Below are positions 23,343 to 32,498 of a stretch of DNA of 64,000 bases, piece after piece. Made by a program: the position numbers and the translations under genes. Position 1 is the first letter of the stretch. The number at the start of each line of letters is the position of its first letter. The notes under the pieces are model-generated. The model did no database searches. It was not told the DNA's origin and saw only the letters and a list, made by a program, of their open reading frames with translations. Origin of the DNA: Nocardia niigatensis NBRC 100131 (GTDB taxonomy: Bacteria > Actinomycetota > Actinomycetes > Mycobacteriales > Mycobacteriaceae); contig NZ_BAGC01000001.1 of NCBI RefSeq assembly GCF_000308655.1, positions 1 to 64,000 on the forward strand, written 5' to 3'.

Positions 23343-23852
23343 TCAGTTCTCGCTGCGGACGACGACACCGTCGTGGTCGCTGTAGAGCATGTCACCCGGG
23401 ACGAAGCTGACGCCGCCGAATTCGACGACGACATCCTTCTCGGCGTTCCCTTCGAGCTGGGTGCTCTTGCGCGGGTTGGTGCCCAGCGCCTTGATGCCGA
23501 TGGGCAGGGTGCGCAGGATCGCCGAGTCCCGGACCGCGCCGTTGACGACGACGCCGGCCCAGCCGTTGTCGACGCCGCGGCCCGCGATGATGTCGCCGAC
23601 CAGTGCGGTATGCACGCTCGCGCCGCCGTCCACGACGAGCACGCGGCCTTCGCCGGGCTCGCCGAGGGTCTGCTTGACGAGCAGGTTGTCCTGGAAGGTG
23701 CGGATGGTCACGATGCGTCCGGCGAAGACCTCGTTGCCGCCGAACTGGATGAACTGGGTGTCGCAGCTGCGGATCTCGGGGCCGATCTCGTCGGCTAGGT
23801 CGGCGGTGGCGATGGACTGTGCGGCTGAGGTGTTGCTGGCTGATTCGGTCAC
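23343..23852 (-). CDS. rraA: RraA-family protein (HMG aldolase / RNase E regulator homologue)
   Basis: A 169-residue member of the RraA/HMG-CHA aldolase family. Phrases such as [35 protein letters not shown] and [20 protein letters not shown] contain the G-x20-RD signature needed for metal-dependent aldolase activity (Arg and Asp in AVRDS), so it may be a 4-hydroxy-4-methyl-2-oxoglutarate aldolase or oxaloacetate decarboxylase. The E. coli relative inhibits RNase E. It follows an F420-type oxidoreductase gene after 5 bp, so the two form an operon. Confidence 0.9.
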   Translation of the reverse strand: MTESASNTSAAQSIATADLADEIGPEIRSCDTQFIQFGGNEVFAGRIVTIRTFQDNLLVKQTLGEPGEGRVLVVDGGASVHTALVGDIIAGRGVDNGWAGVVVNGAVRDSAILRTLPIGIKALGTNPRKSTQLEGNAEKDVVVEFGGVSFVPGDMLYSDHDGVVVRSEN

Positions 23853-23857
23853 GCTGA

Positions 23858-24364
23858 CTATCTTGTCAGGGCGAAAATGCGCAAGTCGCGAGCGGTGCGA
23901 TTGCGGTAGGCGGTGTACGCCTGCGTGGTCTCCTCGAAGCGCTCGAAGATCGCCTGCTTGCGGTCCTCGTCGGTGACCAGGGTGGCGGTGACCGGGATGT
24001 GCTGCCCGGCGATGGCGACCTCGGCGGCCGGGGCGGCGAGCAGATTCCCGGTCCAGGCCGGGTGGTGGGCCTGCCCGAAGTTGGAGCCGATCACATAGAG
24101 CGTGTCGCCGTCGTGCACGTAGATCAGGGGCGTGGTGCGCGGCTCCCCGGATTTGCGGCCGACGGTGGTGAGCAGGATGACGGGCGCGCCGATCGGGCCG
24201 AGCACCGTGTACTTGCCGCCGGTGCGTTCGAGCACCTTGCGGTCCAGCGGGGTCAGTTTGCGGATCACCAGCGAGCCGAACTTGGTGGCAGCGAACGGAC
24301 TGGCCAGGCGGGACAGCAGATTGGTGCGGGAACCCCAGATCCGCTCGGGAAACTGCTCACTCAT
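23858..24364 (-). CDS. Ddn/DUF385-like F420-dependent nitroreductase-family protein
   Basis: A 168-residue protein of the deazaflavin-dependent nitroreductase family (DUF385, Ddn-like). The split beta-barrel is recognisable from [41 protein letters not shown] and [14 protein letters not shown], which make up the F420-binding groove. These enzymes reduce quinones or xenobiotics with F420H2. It is the first gene of a pair with rraA, 5 bp apart. The natural substrate is unknown. Confidence 0.88.
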   Translation of the reverse strand: MSEQFPERIWGSRTNLLSRLASPFAATKFGSLVIRKLTPLDRKVLERTGGKYTVLGPIGAPVILLTTVGRKSGEPRTTPLIYVHDGDTLYVIGSNFGQAHHPAWTGNLLAAPAAEVAIAGQHIPVTATLVTDEDRKQAIFERFEETTQAYTAYRNRTARDLRIFALTR

Positions 24365-24526
24365 ACCGCGACTCTAGTGGCCCGCGACCGGGCGTGTTGT
24401 GTCGTCGGGAGGAAGCGGCGATGCGCTCTGCGGCTTCCTGACGATCTATCCACAAGAGTGAATCAACCGTGCAGTCGGATTCTCGGGCGCATACTGCCGC
24501 ACCCGATGATCCGGGTCGGGAGAGGC

Positions 24527-26746
24527 ATGAACGTGGAACCCGCGATCGACTCGGGTGCCGTCGACGAGACCCGCGCCCTGCTGGCGTCCGTGCTCGCCGG
24601 CTTCCAGGCCGCCTGGGAGGCCGCCGGGGCGCCGCCGGACCTGGCCGAATTCCTGCCGCGCGCCCCGCAGCTGCGCCGGGTGGCGTTGATCGAGCTGATC
24701 AAGGTGGATCTGGAGTACCGCTGGATCCGCTACGACTTTCCCAAGCGTCTCGCCGAGTACCGCCTCGAGTTCGACGAACTGCGGTCCGGGCCACTGCCTC
24801 CGGACCTGGCCTACGAGGAATTCCACGCGCTGCGGCGGTCCGGGCTCGCCGTGGACATCAGCTGCTATCCGACCGAGGCGGCCGCCACCGAGTGGGCCGA
24901 GCGCGACTACCGCAGCACTCTCATCGCCCGGCCGCAGGCCCAGCACGCGCTGGAGGGCATCGAGGTCGGCGACCGGGTGGACGATTTCGATCTGCTGGTG
25001 GAGCTGGGCAGCGGCGCCTTCGCGCGGGTCTTCCTGGCCCGGCAGCGGTCGATGCAGCGGCTGGTGGCGGTGAAGATCTCGCAGAATCACGGCACCGAGT
25101 CCGAAACGCTGGCGCAGCTGGATCACGAGCACATCGTGCGCGTCTTCGATCAGCGGCTGCTGGCCGACCGGGAGCTGAAACTGCTCTATATGCAGTATCT
25201 TCCGGGCGGCACGCTGTCGAAGGTGCTGGCGCTGGTGCGTTCCCGCGAGCCGGCGGATCGGGACGGTGGCCTGCTGCTGGAGGCGGTCGACGCGGCCATG
25301 CGGGACAAGGGCGGCCTGGTGCCCGGCGAATCCGCCACCCGCGCGGCCCTGCCGCGGCGCAGCTGGCCGGAGACCGTTGCCTGGCTGGGCAGCCGGTTGG
25401 CCCGCGCGCTCGGCTACGCGGCCGGGAACGGGGTGCTGCACCGGGATATCAAGCCGGCGAATGTGCTGCTCACCGCGGACGGCAGCCCGAAACTGGCCGA
25501 TTTCAATATCAGTTTCAGCCAGCACGTGGCCGGCGCCAGTCCACTGGCCTACTTCGGCGGTTCGCTGGCCTACATGTCCCCGGAGCAGCTGGCGGCCTGT
25601 CATCCACAGCGGCCGCAGACCGCCGAGCAGCTCGACGGCCGCAGCGACATCTACGCGCTGGGGGTGGTGCTGTGGGAGCTGCTCACCGGTCACCGTCCCT
25701 TCGACGACGAGACCCGCGCGGGCGATTCGGAGTCCTCGCTGGAGCGCATGCTGCGATTGCGCAGCCACGCCATCGATCCCCGGCATCTGGACGAGCTGCC
25801 GCCCGACTGCCCGGCCACGCTGCGCCGGGTGCTGCTGAAATGCCTTGCGCCCGACCGTGAGGACCGCTGGCCCACCGGCGCCGCCCTGGCCCAGCAGCTG
25901 GACCTGTGCCTGGACGAGCGGGCCCGGGATCTGGTGGATCCGCCGCCGGGCAGCTGGCGGGCGCGGGTGGGTCCGTGGTCGCTGCTGGCCCTGATCACGG
26001 TGGCGAGCCTGGTCGGTGACGTGCTCGGCATGGCTTACGCGAACCTGCACAATCATCCGCTGTTCGCGGTGTGGTTCACGCCGGAGGAACGGGCGCGGCT
26101 GCAGGTGATCGGAAATGCCATGGTGCTCATCGCGACTCCCGCGGCCATCGCGGTCACCAACTACATGTGCCGCCGGGCGTTCATCGTGTGGCGCGGGCTG
26201 CGGCGGGGCCGCGGTTACGATTCGGCGGCGTTGTCGCTGGCGCGCCGGGACAGCCTGAAGAACGGTGACCGGGTGGCCTTGCTGGCCTTCGCCTGGTGGG
26301 TGGTGGCGGCCGCGGCGTCGGCGATCGCTCTCGTGGTCTACACGGGTCTGCCGCCGGGGCGGATCGTGAATCTGGTGGCGACGTTGCTGGTTTCGGGCGC
26401 GATCGCGGTGGCGTACCCGTTCTTCGTGGTCACGTTCTTCGTGGTGCGCTGCTTCTATCCGCGGCTGCTGCGGCACGGGGAGACGGCCAGGGATCAGGAC
26501 GCGTTGCGCGCGCTGAGCCGGCGCTGCACCCGGTATCTCGCGGTGGCCGTGGCGATTCCGCTGGTCGGCGTGATCTCCAGCCTGATCTTCCTCAACGAGG
26601 AAGAGGTGTCGCTGGTGCTGCTCCCGATCTACGGCCTCTGTGTGGCGGGCGTGCTCGGTTTCCTCGGCGACTACTGGCTGTTCCGGCAGACGGAGGCCGA
26701 TCTGCGGGCCTTCGCGGGGGTCGGCGGCTCTGGCGACCCCGGGTGA
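24527..26746 (+). CDS. Membrane Ser/Thr protein kinase of unusual DFN type
   Basis: A 739-residue protein. Residues 1-150 form a helical N-terminal region (LRRVALIELIKVDLEYRW...AEYRLEF) much like the extension of planctomycetal kinases. The kinase domain (about 153-455) has the glycine loop GSGAFARV (161-168), Lys183, catalytic HRDIKPAN (305-312) and a DFN (325-327) in place of DFG, plus YMSPEQL and GRSDIYALGVVLWELLTG. An insertion rich in charged residues (about 235-285) splits the N- and C-lobes. The C-terminal 280 residues hold about six membrane helices rather than PASTA repeats. The ATG at 24527 follows GGGAG. Activity is likely, as the metal-binding Asp remains. The substrate is unknown. 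Confidence 0.9.
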   Translation: MNVEPAIDSGAVDETRALLASVLAGFQAAWEAAGAPPDLAEFLPRAPQLRRVALIELIKVDLEYRWIRYDFPKRLAEYRLEFDELRSGPLPPDLAYEEFHALRRSGLAVDISCYPTEAAATEWAERDYRSTLIARPQAQHALEGIEVGDRVDDFDLLVELGSGAFARVFLARQRSMQRLVAVKISQNHGTESETLAQLDHEHIVRVFDQRLLADRELKLLYMQYLPGGTLSKVLALVRSREPADRDGGLLLEAVDAAMRDKGGLVPGESATRAALPRRSWPETVAWLGSRLARALGYAAGNGVLHRDIKPANVLLTADGSPKLADFNISFSQHVAGASPLAYFGGSLAYMSPEQLAACHPQRPQTAEQLDGRSDIYALGVVLWELLTGHRPFDDETRAGDSESSLERMLRLRSHAIDPRHLDELPPDCPATLRRVLLKCLAPDREDRWPTGAALAQQLDLCLDERARDLVDPPPGSWRARVGPWSLLALITVASLVGDVLGMAYANLHNHPLFAVWFTPEERARLQVIGNAMVLIATPAAIAVTNYMCRRAFIVWRGLRRGRGYDSAALSLARRDSLKNGDRVALLAFAWWVVAAAASAIALVVYTGLPPGRIVNLVATLLVSGAIAVAYPFFVVTFFVVRCFYPRLLRHGETARDQDALRALSRRCTRYLAVAVAIPLVGVISSLIFLNEEEVSLVLLPIYGLCVAGVLGFLGDYWLFRQTEADLRAFAGVGGSGDPG

Positions 26747-27208
26747 TCAGGCGGACGTGCGGGTGGTGTGGAACGCGGAGACGTGGGTGACCAGATTGTG
26801 GGTGGAGCTCTTCACGGCGAGCTTCACGAACGGTTCGATGGTCTTGCCGAGGATCTTGCCCGCGATGCCGCCGGGGACCCGGTAGTCGACGATGGCGTCG
26901 ATGATGCAGCTCTCCTCGCCCTTGCCGTGGAAGAGGAAGGTGGATTCGATCTCGAAACCCTTGATGGACTTCACGGCGATGGCGTAGCCCGGTTCATGCC
27001 GCACGATCTTGATGGTGGAGTGCAGGGCGATCGGACCCAGCTGGATGGTGCCGTCGAAGGTGGCGTCGACGCCTTCGATCTGGTCGGTCAGCGGGGTGAA
27101 GGCGCTGATCTCATTGATGAATTTCGGCAGGTGCCGGTAATCGTTGACGTAGGCGAAGGCCGATTCGGCCGAGGCGGCGCAGTCCGCGACGATCTTGACT
27201 TCGGTCAT
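26747..27208 (-). CDS. SRPBCC (polyketide cyclase-like) family protein
   Basis: A 153-residue START/SRPBCC-fold protein: TEVKIVADCAASAESAFAYV at the N-terminus, then a helix-grip pattern (HLPKFINEI, FDGTIQLGPI, YAIAVKSIKGFEIESTFLF) and the long C-terminal helix GKILGKTIEPFVKLAVKS. The fold makes a hydrophobic cavity for lipid-like ligands, but no active-site residues can be named. Its stop codon abuts the stop of the kinase gene on the other strand. It is probably monocistronic. Confidence 0.85.
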   Translation of the reverse strand: MTEVKIVADCAASAESAFAYVNDYRHLPKFINEISAFTPLTDQIEGVDATFDGTIQLGPIALHSTIKIVRHEPGYAIAVKSIKGFEIESTFLFHGKGEESCIIDAIVDYRVPGGIAGKILGKTIEPFVKLAVKSSTHNLVTHVSAFHTTRTSA

Positions 27209-27326
27209 GGGCGCAACTGTAACGTGTTCTAGTTTTTGTCGCAGATCTTGTGATGCATGCCATCTATGACACAGCGCAGCCGAATTCCTCGGCCGCGGTG
27301 CACATCACGCGGCGCCCGGATCGCGC

Positions 27327-28295
27327 TCAGGCGGTGACGGCCAGCGTACCGGCCAGCCCGAACACTAGCGCCATCACCAGCACTTCGGCAATCGCGCGCC
27401 GCAGTGAGCCGTCCGCCGTCATGCGGTGATCGGCCACCTTCGGCACCCAGCCGCGCCGCCACCACCAGCCCAGCCCGAGCAGCACCGCCAGCAGCACCGT
27501 CTTCGCCAGCAGGATCCGCCCGTACCCGCTGGTGACCAGCGGGCTCACCCCGCCGATCCGCACCAGCCCGTTGATCACCCCGGTGACCATCACCGTGACC
27601 ACCAGCGGCAGCGCCCACGTCGAGTACCGCGGCAGCAGCACCGCCCACTCGCCGCGGGTGCGCACGGTCAGCGCCAGCGCCAGCAGCAGGCCGAACCAGC
27701 CGCCCGCCGCCAGCGCGTGCAGCGCCGCCAGCACCGACCCCAGCGGCTGCTGTGACATGTGCCCGGTGATCGGGCGCAGCGCCAGCGTGACGGCGGTGAA
27801 CACCAGCACCAGATCACCGGTGGCCCGATCGGGCTGCCGGAATCCGAAGGCGCTGTAGAGCGCCACCGCGCCGGTGCCGATGAGCAGTGCGATGCCGATC
27901 TGCCCGCCGCTCACGTGGGCGAGGTAGTCGCCGAACTGCGCCGCGCTCAGCTGCCGCGTCGGAATGCCTTGCACCTCAGCGGCTTCCAGCACCAGCATGG
28001 CGAATTCCATTGCGGCCCACAGAGCGGCGAGCAGGGTGAGCGGCCGCCAGGGCGGGGTCAGCCGGTCCGAGAGCCGCGGCAGCGCTGCCAGGCCCAGCAC
28101 CGTCGCCCCCGCGCAGTCGGCGAGGACCCGGACCGGGGCCTCGGCCTGCACGGGGTCCGCGGCGGCCAGGGCCCAGGCCAGCGCCGCCCCGGCCAGGGTG
28201 ATCGGGATGACCAGCGCCAGCAGCCATCTCGGTGAGCTGCTACCGCCGGTCGTCCCGCGCTCCCGGCGACGATCGGTGCGGTCGGGCCGATTCAC
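27327..28295 (-). CDS. copD: CopD-family copper import membrane protein
   Basis: A 322-residue polytopic membrane protein of the CopD/YcnJ type with about eight helices. Family features include the HVSGGQIGIALL and ITGHMSQQPLGSVLAALHALAAGGWFGLL segments, whose His and Met residues could pass copper, and the C-terminal SGYGRILLAKTVLLAVLLGLG common to CopD. The GTG start at 28295 overlaps the copC stop by 4 bp, which identifies it. It is expected to move copper from periplasmic CopC into the cytoplasm. It is the last gene of the copper operon. Confidence 0.9.
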   Translation of the reverse strand: MNRPDRTDRRRERGTTGGSSSPRWLLALVIPITLAGAALAWALAAADPVQAEAPVRVLADCAGATVLGLAALPRLSDRLTPPWRPLTLLAALWAAMEFAMLVLEAAEVQGIPTRQLSAAQFGDYLAHVSGGQIGIALLIGTGAVALYSAFGFRQPDRATGDLVLVFTAVTLALRPITGHMSQQPLGSVLAALHALAAGGWFGLLLALALTVRTRGEWAVLLPRYSTWALPLVVTVMVTGVINGLVRIGGVSPLVTSGYGRILLAKTVLLAVLLGLGWWWRRGWVPKVADHRMTADGSLRRAIAEVLVMALVFGLAGTLAVTA

Positions 28296-28825
28296 CTGCG
28301 CTGCTTGCCCCGTCCGCCGAACAGGGCGAAGGCCAGGCCGCCGCCGAACAGCACCACCGCGCCCACGATGAAGATCCACAGCGGCACGCCGCCGTCGGAA
28401 CCACCCGACTTGGCGGTGGAGCCGGACTTGGGTCCCGGAGTTCCGGTGCCCGCCTTGGTCAGCGTGAACGTCCGCTTGCCGCTGACCGGGTGGCCGTCCG
28501 CGGAGGTCACCCGATAGGCGATCGTGTACACGCCGGTCGGGCCCAGCTCACCGACCTCGATGCTGATGGTCGGGCCCGCCACCGTCGGCTGGCCCTTCGA
28601 CCACAGGTTGCCGTCCGGCCCGGTGACCGTCATGGACGGATACGCGGGCTGCAGGCTCTCGTTGAAGGTGATGCTCACCGACGCCGGCGAGCTGTCGATC
28701 TGCGCACCGTTGTCCGGGCTGGAGGAGATGGGCGCCGAGTGCGCATCGGCGACACCGCCGCCCAGCAGTGCGAATCCGGTGACCAGGAGCCCGGTGATCA
28801 GCCCGGCCAGCAGCTTGCGGCTCAT
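28292..28825 (-). CDS. copC: CopC-domain copper-binding exported protein
   Basis: A 177-residue exported protein. The signal peptide ends VADA, leaving His29 as the mature N-terminus (HSAPISSSPDNGA); a free N-terminal His is the copper ligand (histidine brace) in CopC. The beta-barrel core shows SVSITFNESLQPAYPSMTV, and GVYTIAYRVTSADGHPVSGKRTFTL supplies the conserved DGHP histidine. A Gly/Ser linker and a C-terminal transmembrane helix (LWIFIVGAVVLFGGGLAFAL) anchor it in the membrane. The start ATG overlaps the ycnI stop by 4 bp, and its stop overlaps the copD start. Confidence 0.93.
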   Translation of the reverse strand: MSRKLLAGLITGLLVTGFALLGGGVADAHSAPISSSPDNGAQIDSSPASVSITFNESLQPAYPSMTVTGPDGNLWSKGQPTVAGPTISIEVGELGPTGVYTIAYRVTSADGHPVSGKRTFTLTKAGTGTPGPKSGSTAKSGGSDGGVPLWIFIVGAVVLFGGGLAFALFGGRGKQRR

Positions 28826-29475
28826 GACCGCCGTCCCCGGATGACGCTGCCCAGGCCGAGGGCCGCGCCCAGCGCGCCCAGCACCAGGCCGGCGCCGCCG
28901 AGCCAGCGGGCGGTGTCGTCGGTGCCCTTGTCGCTCTTGTCGGAGTCCGCGGCGGCCGGGGCATCGTCGTCGCCGCCGTTGCCCTTGGCCAGGGTGAGGC
29001 TCGGCGCCGGGTGGTCGGGCTCGCTGCCGTCGGCGTTCATCGGCTGGTTCCACTCGACGACCTTGCCGTCGCTATAGGTCTGGGTGGCGTTGAAGCTCAC
29101 TTTCTCCTGCTTGGGCAGCGGGCCCACGGAGAGCGCGAAGCGCTGGAACTGACCGGGGGCCACGCCGGGATTGCCCGGGTCCGCGGTCCAGGTGACCGAT
29201 ACGGCCTCGCTCTGGGCGTTCTTCTCGACCTTGGAGGTCCAGCCCGGGAGGGGCTCGGTGCGCGCGCTCTTCAGATTCGGCAGCGCCACGGTGACTTTGG
29301 TGGTGGAGGCGGTGTCGGACTCGGTCGGCACCCGGAAGGTGGCGACGGCGTAGCCGCCCTGGCTCGCGCCGGGGGCGTCCACGGCCACGTGCGCGGCGGC
29401 GATGCCCGCCCCGGACAGCAGCAGGCCGGCCGCGGCCACCGAGGTGAAAAGGGTGCGCGAAAGGGAGGTGTGCAT
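28822..29475 (-). CDS. YcnI-like copper-binding protein (DUF1775)
   Basis: A 217-residue exported protein of the YcnI family (DUF1775). The signal peptide MHTSLSRTLFTSVAAAGLLL ends near IAAA, leaving His29 (HVAVDAPGAS) as the mature N-terminus; in B. subtilis YcnI this His belongs to a monohistidine-brace copper site. The DUF1775 fold (TFRVPTESDTASTTKVTVAL, EAVSVTWTADPG, KVVEWNQP) precedes an Asp/Ala-rich linker and a C-terminal helix with RGRRS. It is likely a periplasmic copper chaperone feeding CopC/CopD, with which it is translationally coupled. Confidence 0.93.
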   Translation of the reverse strand: MHTSLSRTLFTSVAAAGLLLSGAGIAAAHVAVDAPGASQGGYAVATFRVPTESDTASTTKVTVALPNLKSARTEPLPGWTSKVEKNAQSEAVSVTWTADPGNPGVAPGQFQRFALSVGPLPKQEKVSFNATQTYSDGKVVEWNQPMNADGSEPDHPAPSLTLAKGNGGDDDAPAAADSDKSDKGTDDTARWLGGAGLVLGALGAALGLGSVIRGRRS

Positions 29476-29524
29476 GGGTGTATTGCCTTCTCTGACAATG
29501 GTTACGGGCAGATAGGAACGGGGG

Positions 29525-30025
29525 TTACGCCGTAACCGGTGGCGCGCGCGGTCCGCTGGCGCCCAGTGCGAGAAGGGTTTTCGGGGTCGGCACCGACCCG
29601 GGGCGGCATGCGTGCGCGGCCCGCGCCGGCAGTCCGCCTGGCCGGGTCAGGATCACCCGGACGGCACGCGAGATCAGCCCGTAGAGCCGCTCGGCGAGAA
29701 GGATCAGGCCCGCGCAGCCGACCGCCGCCACCGCGTGCGCGAGCAGCATCGGCCCGTGCGCGGTGAATTCCATTGCCCCCGCGGCATGTCCGTGCTGGAC
29801 GAGGCCGCTGAGGGCGAGATGGCAGACGGGCTGGCCGGCCACCATGAGGATCGGCAGCACGGCAGGGGGCCGCAGTGCGCCGGCGAGCGCGCCGATGGCG
29901 GCCGCCGCCAGCACCAGCAGCATGAGCCCCGAGGAACCGGGATAGCCGCCGCCGGCGAACCCGTGCGCGCCGACTGCCAGGGCCGCCATGGCGACGCCTG
30001 CCAGTCCTCCGCGCACCGGGCTCAT
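29525..30025 (-). CDS. His-containing membrane protein of the copper operon
   Basis: A 166-residue membrane protein with four predicted helices. The third and fourth are flanked by histidines and methionines (CHLALSGLVQHGHAAGAMEF, TAHGPMLLAHAVAAVGCAG), a pattern fitting a copper-handling membrane protein. It starts the operon 49 bp ahead of ycnI and is found with ycnI/copCD in related actinobacteria, as far as I recall. No known domain name can be assigned with confidence, so a copper role is inferred from context and residues. Confidence 0.75.
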   Translation of the reverse strand: MSPVRGGLAGVAMAALAVGAHGFAGGGYPGSSGLMLLVLAAAAIGALAGALRPPAVLPILMVAGQPVCHLALSGLVQHGHAAGAMEFTAHGPMLLAHAVAAVGCAGLILLAERLYGLISRAVRVILTRPGGLPARAAHACRPGSVPTPKTLLALGASGPRAPPVTA

Positions 30026-30032
30026 CGGTGGC

Positions 30033-30671
30033 TCAGTTCACGCCGAGGCGGGCGAGCACGTCGGCCTCGATGCCGGAGAGCTCGTTGGAGATGGAGGCGT
30101 GCACCGCGCGGCGGCGCTGCACCGGCATCTGGGCGGCGGTGCGCACGGCCGAGGACAGGCTGCCGAGCCGCTCCCGGCTGGCGGTCACGAACTTCTTGGT
30201 CTCGGTGTCGGAGTTCTTGGCCTCGATCTCCGACAGCGTGGACTCGACGCCCGCGATGCGCGCCTGCAGCTTCGCGCCCGGGCCGGAGAACTCGCCCAGC
30301 TGATCGAGCCCGATGCCCAGCTGCTGGGCGCGGCGGGCGTCGAGCTGCCCGCGCACGAAGGTCGCGCCGCGGTAGGCGAGCGGCGCCAGCACCGGCACCA
30401 GCACCCGGGCCACACCCAGGTACTTGCGGATCGAGGCCGCGCTGAACGGATCCCGTTCCGCCCGGGCGGCCATCTTCTGCGCGGCCTTCTCCTCGGCCTG
30501 CAGCTTGGCGATCTCCGCCTTGGCTACCTGCTGCTGCGTACGCGCCTCGGCCCGATTCTTCTTGCGCTCGTTGCGCGCACCGAGCTTGGCCTCCATAGCG
30601 GCCTTGTGCTTGAGGGCTTTCGCCTCGGCCCGGCGGCTGACCCGCTTCTTGCGCTTGCCGAACAACCCCAT
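30033..30671 (-). CDS. DUF6474-like Lys/Arg-rich conserved actinobacterial protein
   Basis: A 212-residue protein beginning MGLFGKRKKRVSRRAEAKALK, followed by a Lys/Arg/Ala/Glu-rich coiled coil up to about residue 70 and a more hydrophobic middle (YLGVARVLVPVLAPLAYRGA). The C-terminal half is helical with many Ala and Glu residues. It resembles the DUF6474 family of mycolata. Function is unknown; it has no catalytic motif. It ends 8 bp before the copper operon starts and could be co-transcribed with it. Confidence 0.75.
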   Translation of the reverse strand: MGLFGKRKKRVSRRAEAKALKHKAAMEAKLGARNERKKNRAEARTQQQVAKAEIAKLQAEEKAAQKMAARAERDPFSAASIRKYLGVARVLVPVLAPLAYRGATFVRGQLDARRAQQLGIGLDQLGEFSGPGAKLQARIAGVESTLSEIEAKNSDTETKKFVTASRERLGSLSSAVRTAAQMPVQRRRAVHASISNELSGIEADVLARLGVN

Positions 30672-30818
30672 AGATGGCCTCCGTCATGCTGGTTCGCCAT
30701 GGCAGCACAGGGCCGGGGGAAATGCCTGTCCGCCCATGAAACACAGTTTGCGAATCACCCTAACGGGTGGGTTCGCCGCGCAGCGAGCGCCTTGCGGTTT
30801 CGGTGCCAGTTCGCGGGT

Positions 30819-32498
30819 ATGTCGGGGGTTGAGGCCATACTGGCTGGCGTGTATTCGGGCATCGGTGACCATGGCGAGCGGGCCGCGTTTCTGGACGCGC
30901 GGGCCCTGATCGGGTGCCGGCACCGGCTGCATCTGGATGCGAATCATCCCGGCGTGCTGACCGGGGTCGCCGAGGACGCGGGTGTGCAGCAGCGCCGGGA
31001 AGCCGCTGCGGCACACCGATCTCACGTGCGCGACACGCTGGTCGCCGCCGCGCCCGAACGCTGGACGGTCATCGATCCGAAGCAGCCCGCGCCGCAGCGC
31101 GCCGCGGCCACCATGGCCGCCATGGCGGCGGGCGCGGACCGGATCTGGGGCGGGCTGCTGCCGCAGGAACTCGACACCGGCCGCCGCGGCGGCTGCGAAA
31201 TCCTCTGGCGCGACAGCGATCGCGGGGGATACATCCCGGTCATCGTGGTGAACCACAAGGTGACCGATCCGCGGCAACCGGACCCGGCCGACTACCACCC
31301 GACGACCAGCGATCTCTACCAATGGAATCCGCGGCCGGACCGGCATGTGCGCACCCGGCCGCAGCCACGCGACCTGCAGCGCCTGGCCCACCTCTACCGC
31401 ATGCTGCAGCGGCACGGCCTGGCCAGTCCCGCCCTGGTCGGCGGTGCCATCGGCTATCACTTCGACCGGGTCCTGGTCCATGATCTGGGCCCTGTCCTGA
31501 GCGACTACGACCTCCGCTACGCCGACCGCATCGCCGTGGTGCGCGGCGAACTCCCCACCGTTCCTTCGAAAGTCCCCGAATGCCGCCAGTGCCCGTGGTG
31601 GAGCCGGTCACCCGAGGAGGGCGGGCGCAGCTGTGAGCGCTGGCTGTCCGACCACCGCGACGTGAGCCTGGTGGCGCCGGGCTCGCGCGCGGAAGTGCTG
31701 CGCCGCCACGGCGTCGAGACCATCGACGACCTGGCCGCCTGGAACGGTGACGATCCCGACGATTGGCAGTACGAGCCCTTCATCGAGGCCGTGGTCACCG
31801 CCCGTGCCTGGGCCACCGGCGCGCCCCTGGTCCGCCGCGTCGACCGGGTGCGGGTGACCCGTGCCGACGTCGAGGTGGACGTGGACCTGGAGAGCTTCCA
31901 GGAGCACGGCGCCTACCTGTGGGGCACGCTGCTGGACGGCGTGTACCGCCCGTTCGTCACCTGGGATCCGCTGCCCACCGAGGACGAGGGCCGCTCCTTC
32001 GCCGAGTTCTGGACCTGGCTGATGGAGGTGCGCGCCCAGGCCGCCGCCGACGGCAAATCCTTTGCCGCCTACTGCTATTCGCGCACCGCCGAGGACAAGT
32101 GGCTCTACGAGTCGGCGCGCCGCTTCGCCGGTCGTCCAGGCATCCCCACCGAGCGGGAGGTGCAGCGGTTCGTGGACGGCCCGCAGTGGGTGGACATGTT
32201 CCAGGCGGTGTCGGAGCAGTTCATCTGCCCGAACGGCAAGGGGCTCAAGAAGATCGCGCCGGTCGCGGGCTTCCACTGGCGCGACGCCGAGGCCGGGGGA
32301 GAGGCGTCGATGGCCTGGTACCGCCTGGCCGTCGCCTACGAGGGCGGCGACCCGGACCTGTCCCAGCGCACCCGCATCCTCGAGTACAACGAGGACGACG
32401 TGCAGGCCACCAAGGTCCTGCGGGATTGGATGACCGACCGGGCCGACGCCGAGGTTCCGGCCATCGACGACTTCAGCCGTCGTAATATCGCGTCGTGA
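30819..32498 (+). CDS. TM0106-family RecB-like nuclease
   Basis: A 559-residue protein of the TM0106 RecB-like nuclease family (Rv2119-like in M. tuberculosis). The N-terminal half contains the PD-(D/E)XK-like core (ILWRDSDRGGYIPVIVVNHKV, where Asp and Lys may be active) and the cysteine set CRQCPWW...GGRSC that may bind an iron-sulfur cluster. The C-terminal half looks like an RNase H-type exonuclease domain (VDVDLESFQEHGAYLWGTLL, YCYSRTAEDKWLYESA, ILEYNEDDVQATKVLRDWM). The start is uncertain: ATG 30819 or a GTG at 30849. Its stop overlaps the htpG start by 4 bp. Confidence 0.82.
   Translation: MSGVEAILAGVYSGIGDHGERAAFLDARALIGCRHRLHLDANHPGVLTGVAEDAGVQQRREAAAAHRSHVRDTLVAAAPERWTVIDPKQPAPQRAAATMAAMAAGADRIWGGLLPQELDTGRRGGCEILWRDSDRGGYIPVIVVNHKVTDPRQPDPADYHPTTSDLYQWNPRPDRHVRTRPQPRDLQRLAHLYRMLQRHGLASPALVGGAIGYHFDRVLVHDLGPVLSDYDLRYADRIAVVRGELPTVPSKVPECRQCPWWSRSPEEGGRSCERWLSDHRDVSLVAPGSRAEVLRRHGVETIDDLAAWNGDDPDDWQYEPFIEAVVTARAWATGAPLVRRVDRVRVTRADVEVDVDLESFQEHGAYLWGTLLDGVYRPFVTWDPLPTEDEGRSFAEFWTWLMEVRAQAAADGKSFAAYCYSRTAEDKWLYESARRFAGRPGIPTEREVQRFVDGPQWVDMFQAVSEQFICPNGKGLKKIAPVAGFHWRDAEAGGEASMAWYRLAVAYEGGDPDLSQRTRILEYNEDDVQATKVLRDWMTDRADAEVPAIDDFSRRNIAS

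Noticed and set aside
23999..24526. N-terminal extension of the DFN kinase
   Set aside because: The region is antisense to the F420-type oxidoreductase gene and has no conserved sequence; the ATG at 24527 has a good ribosome-binding site.
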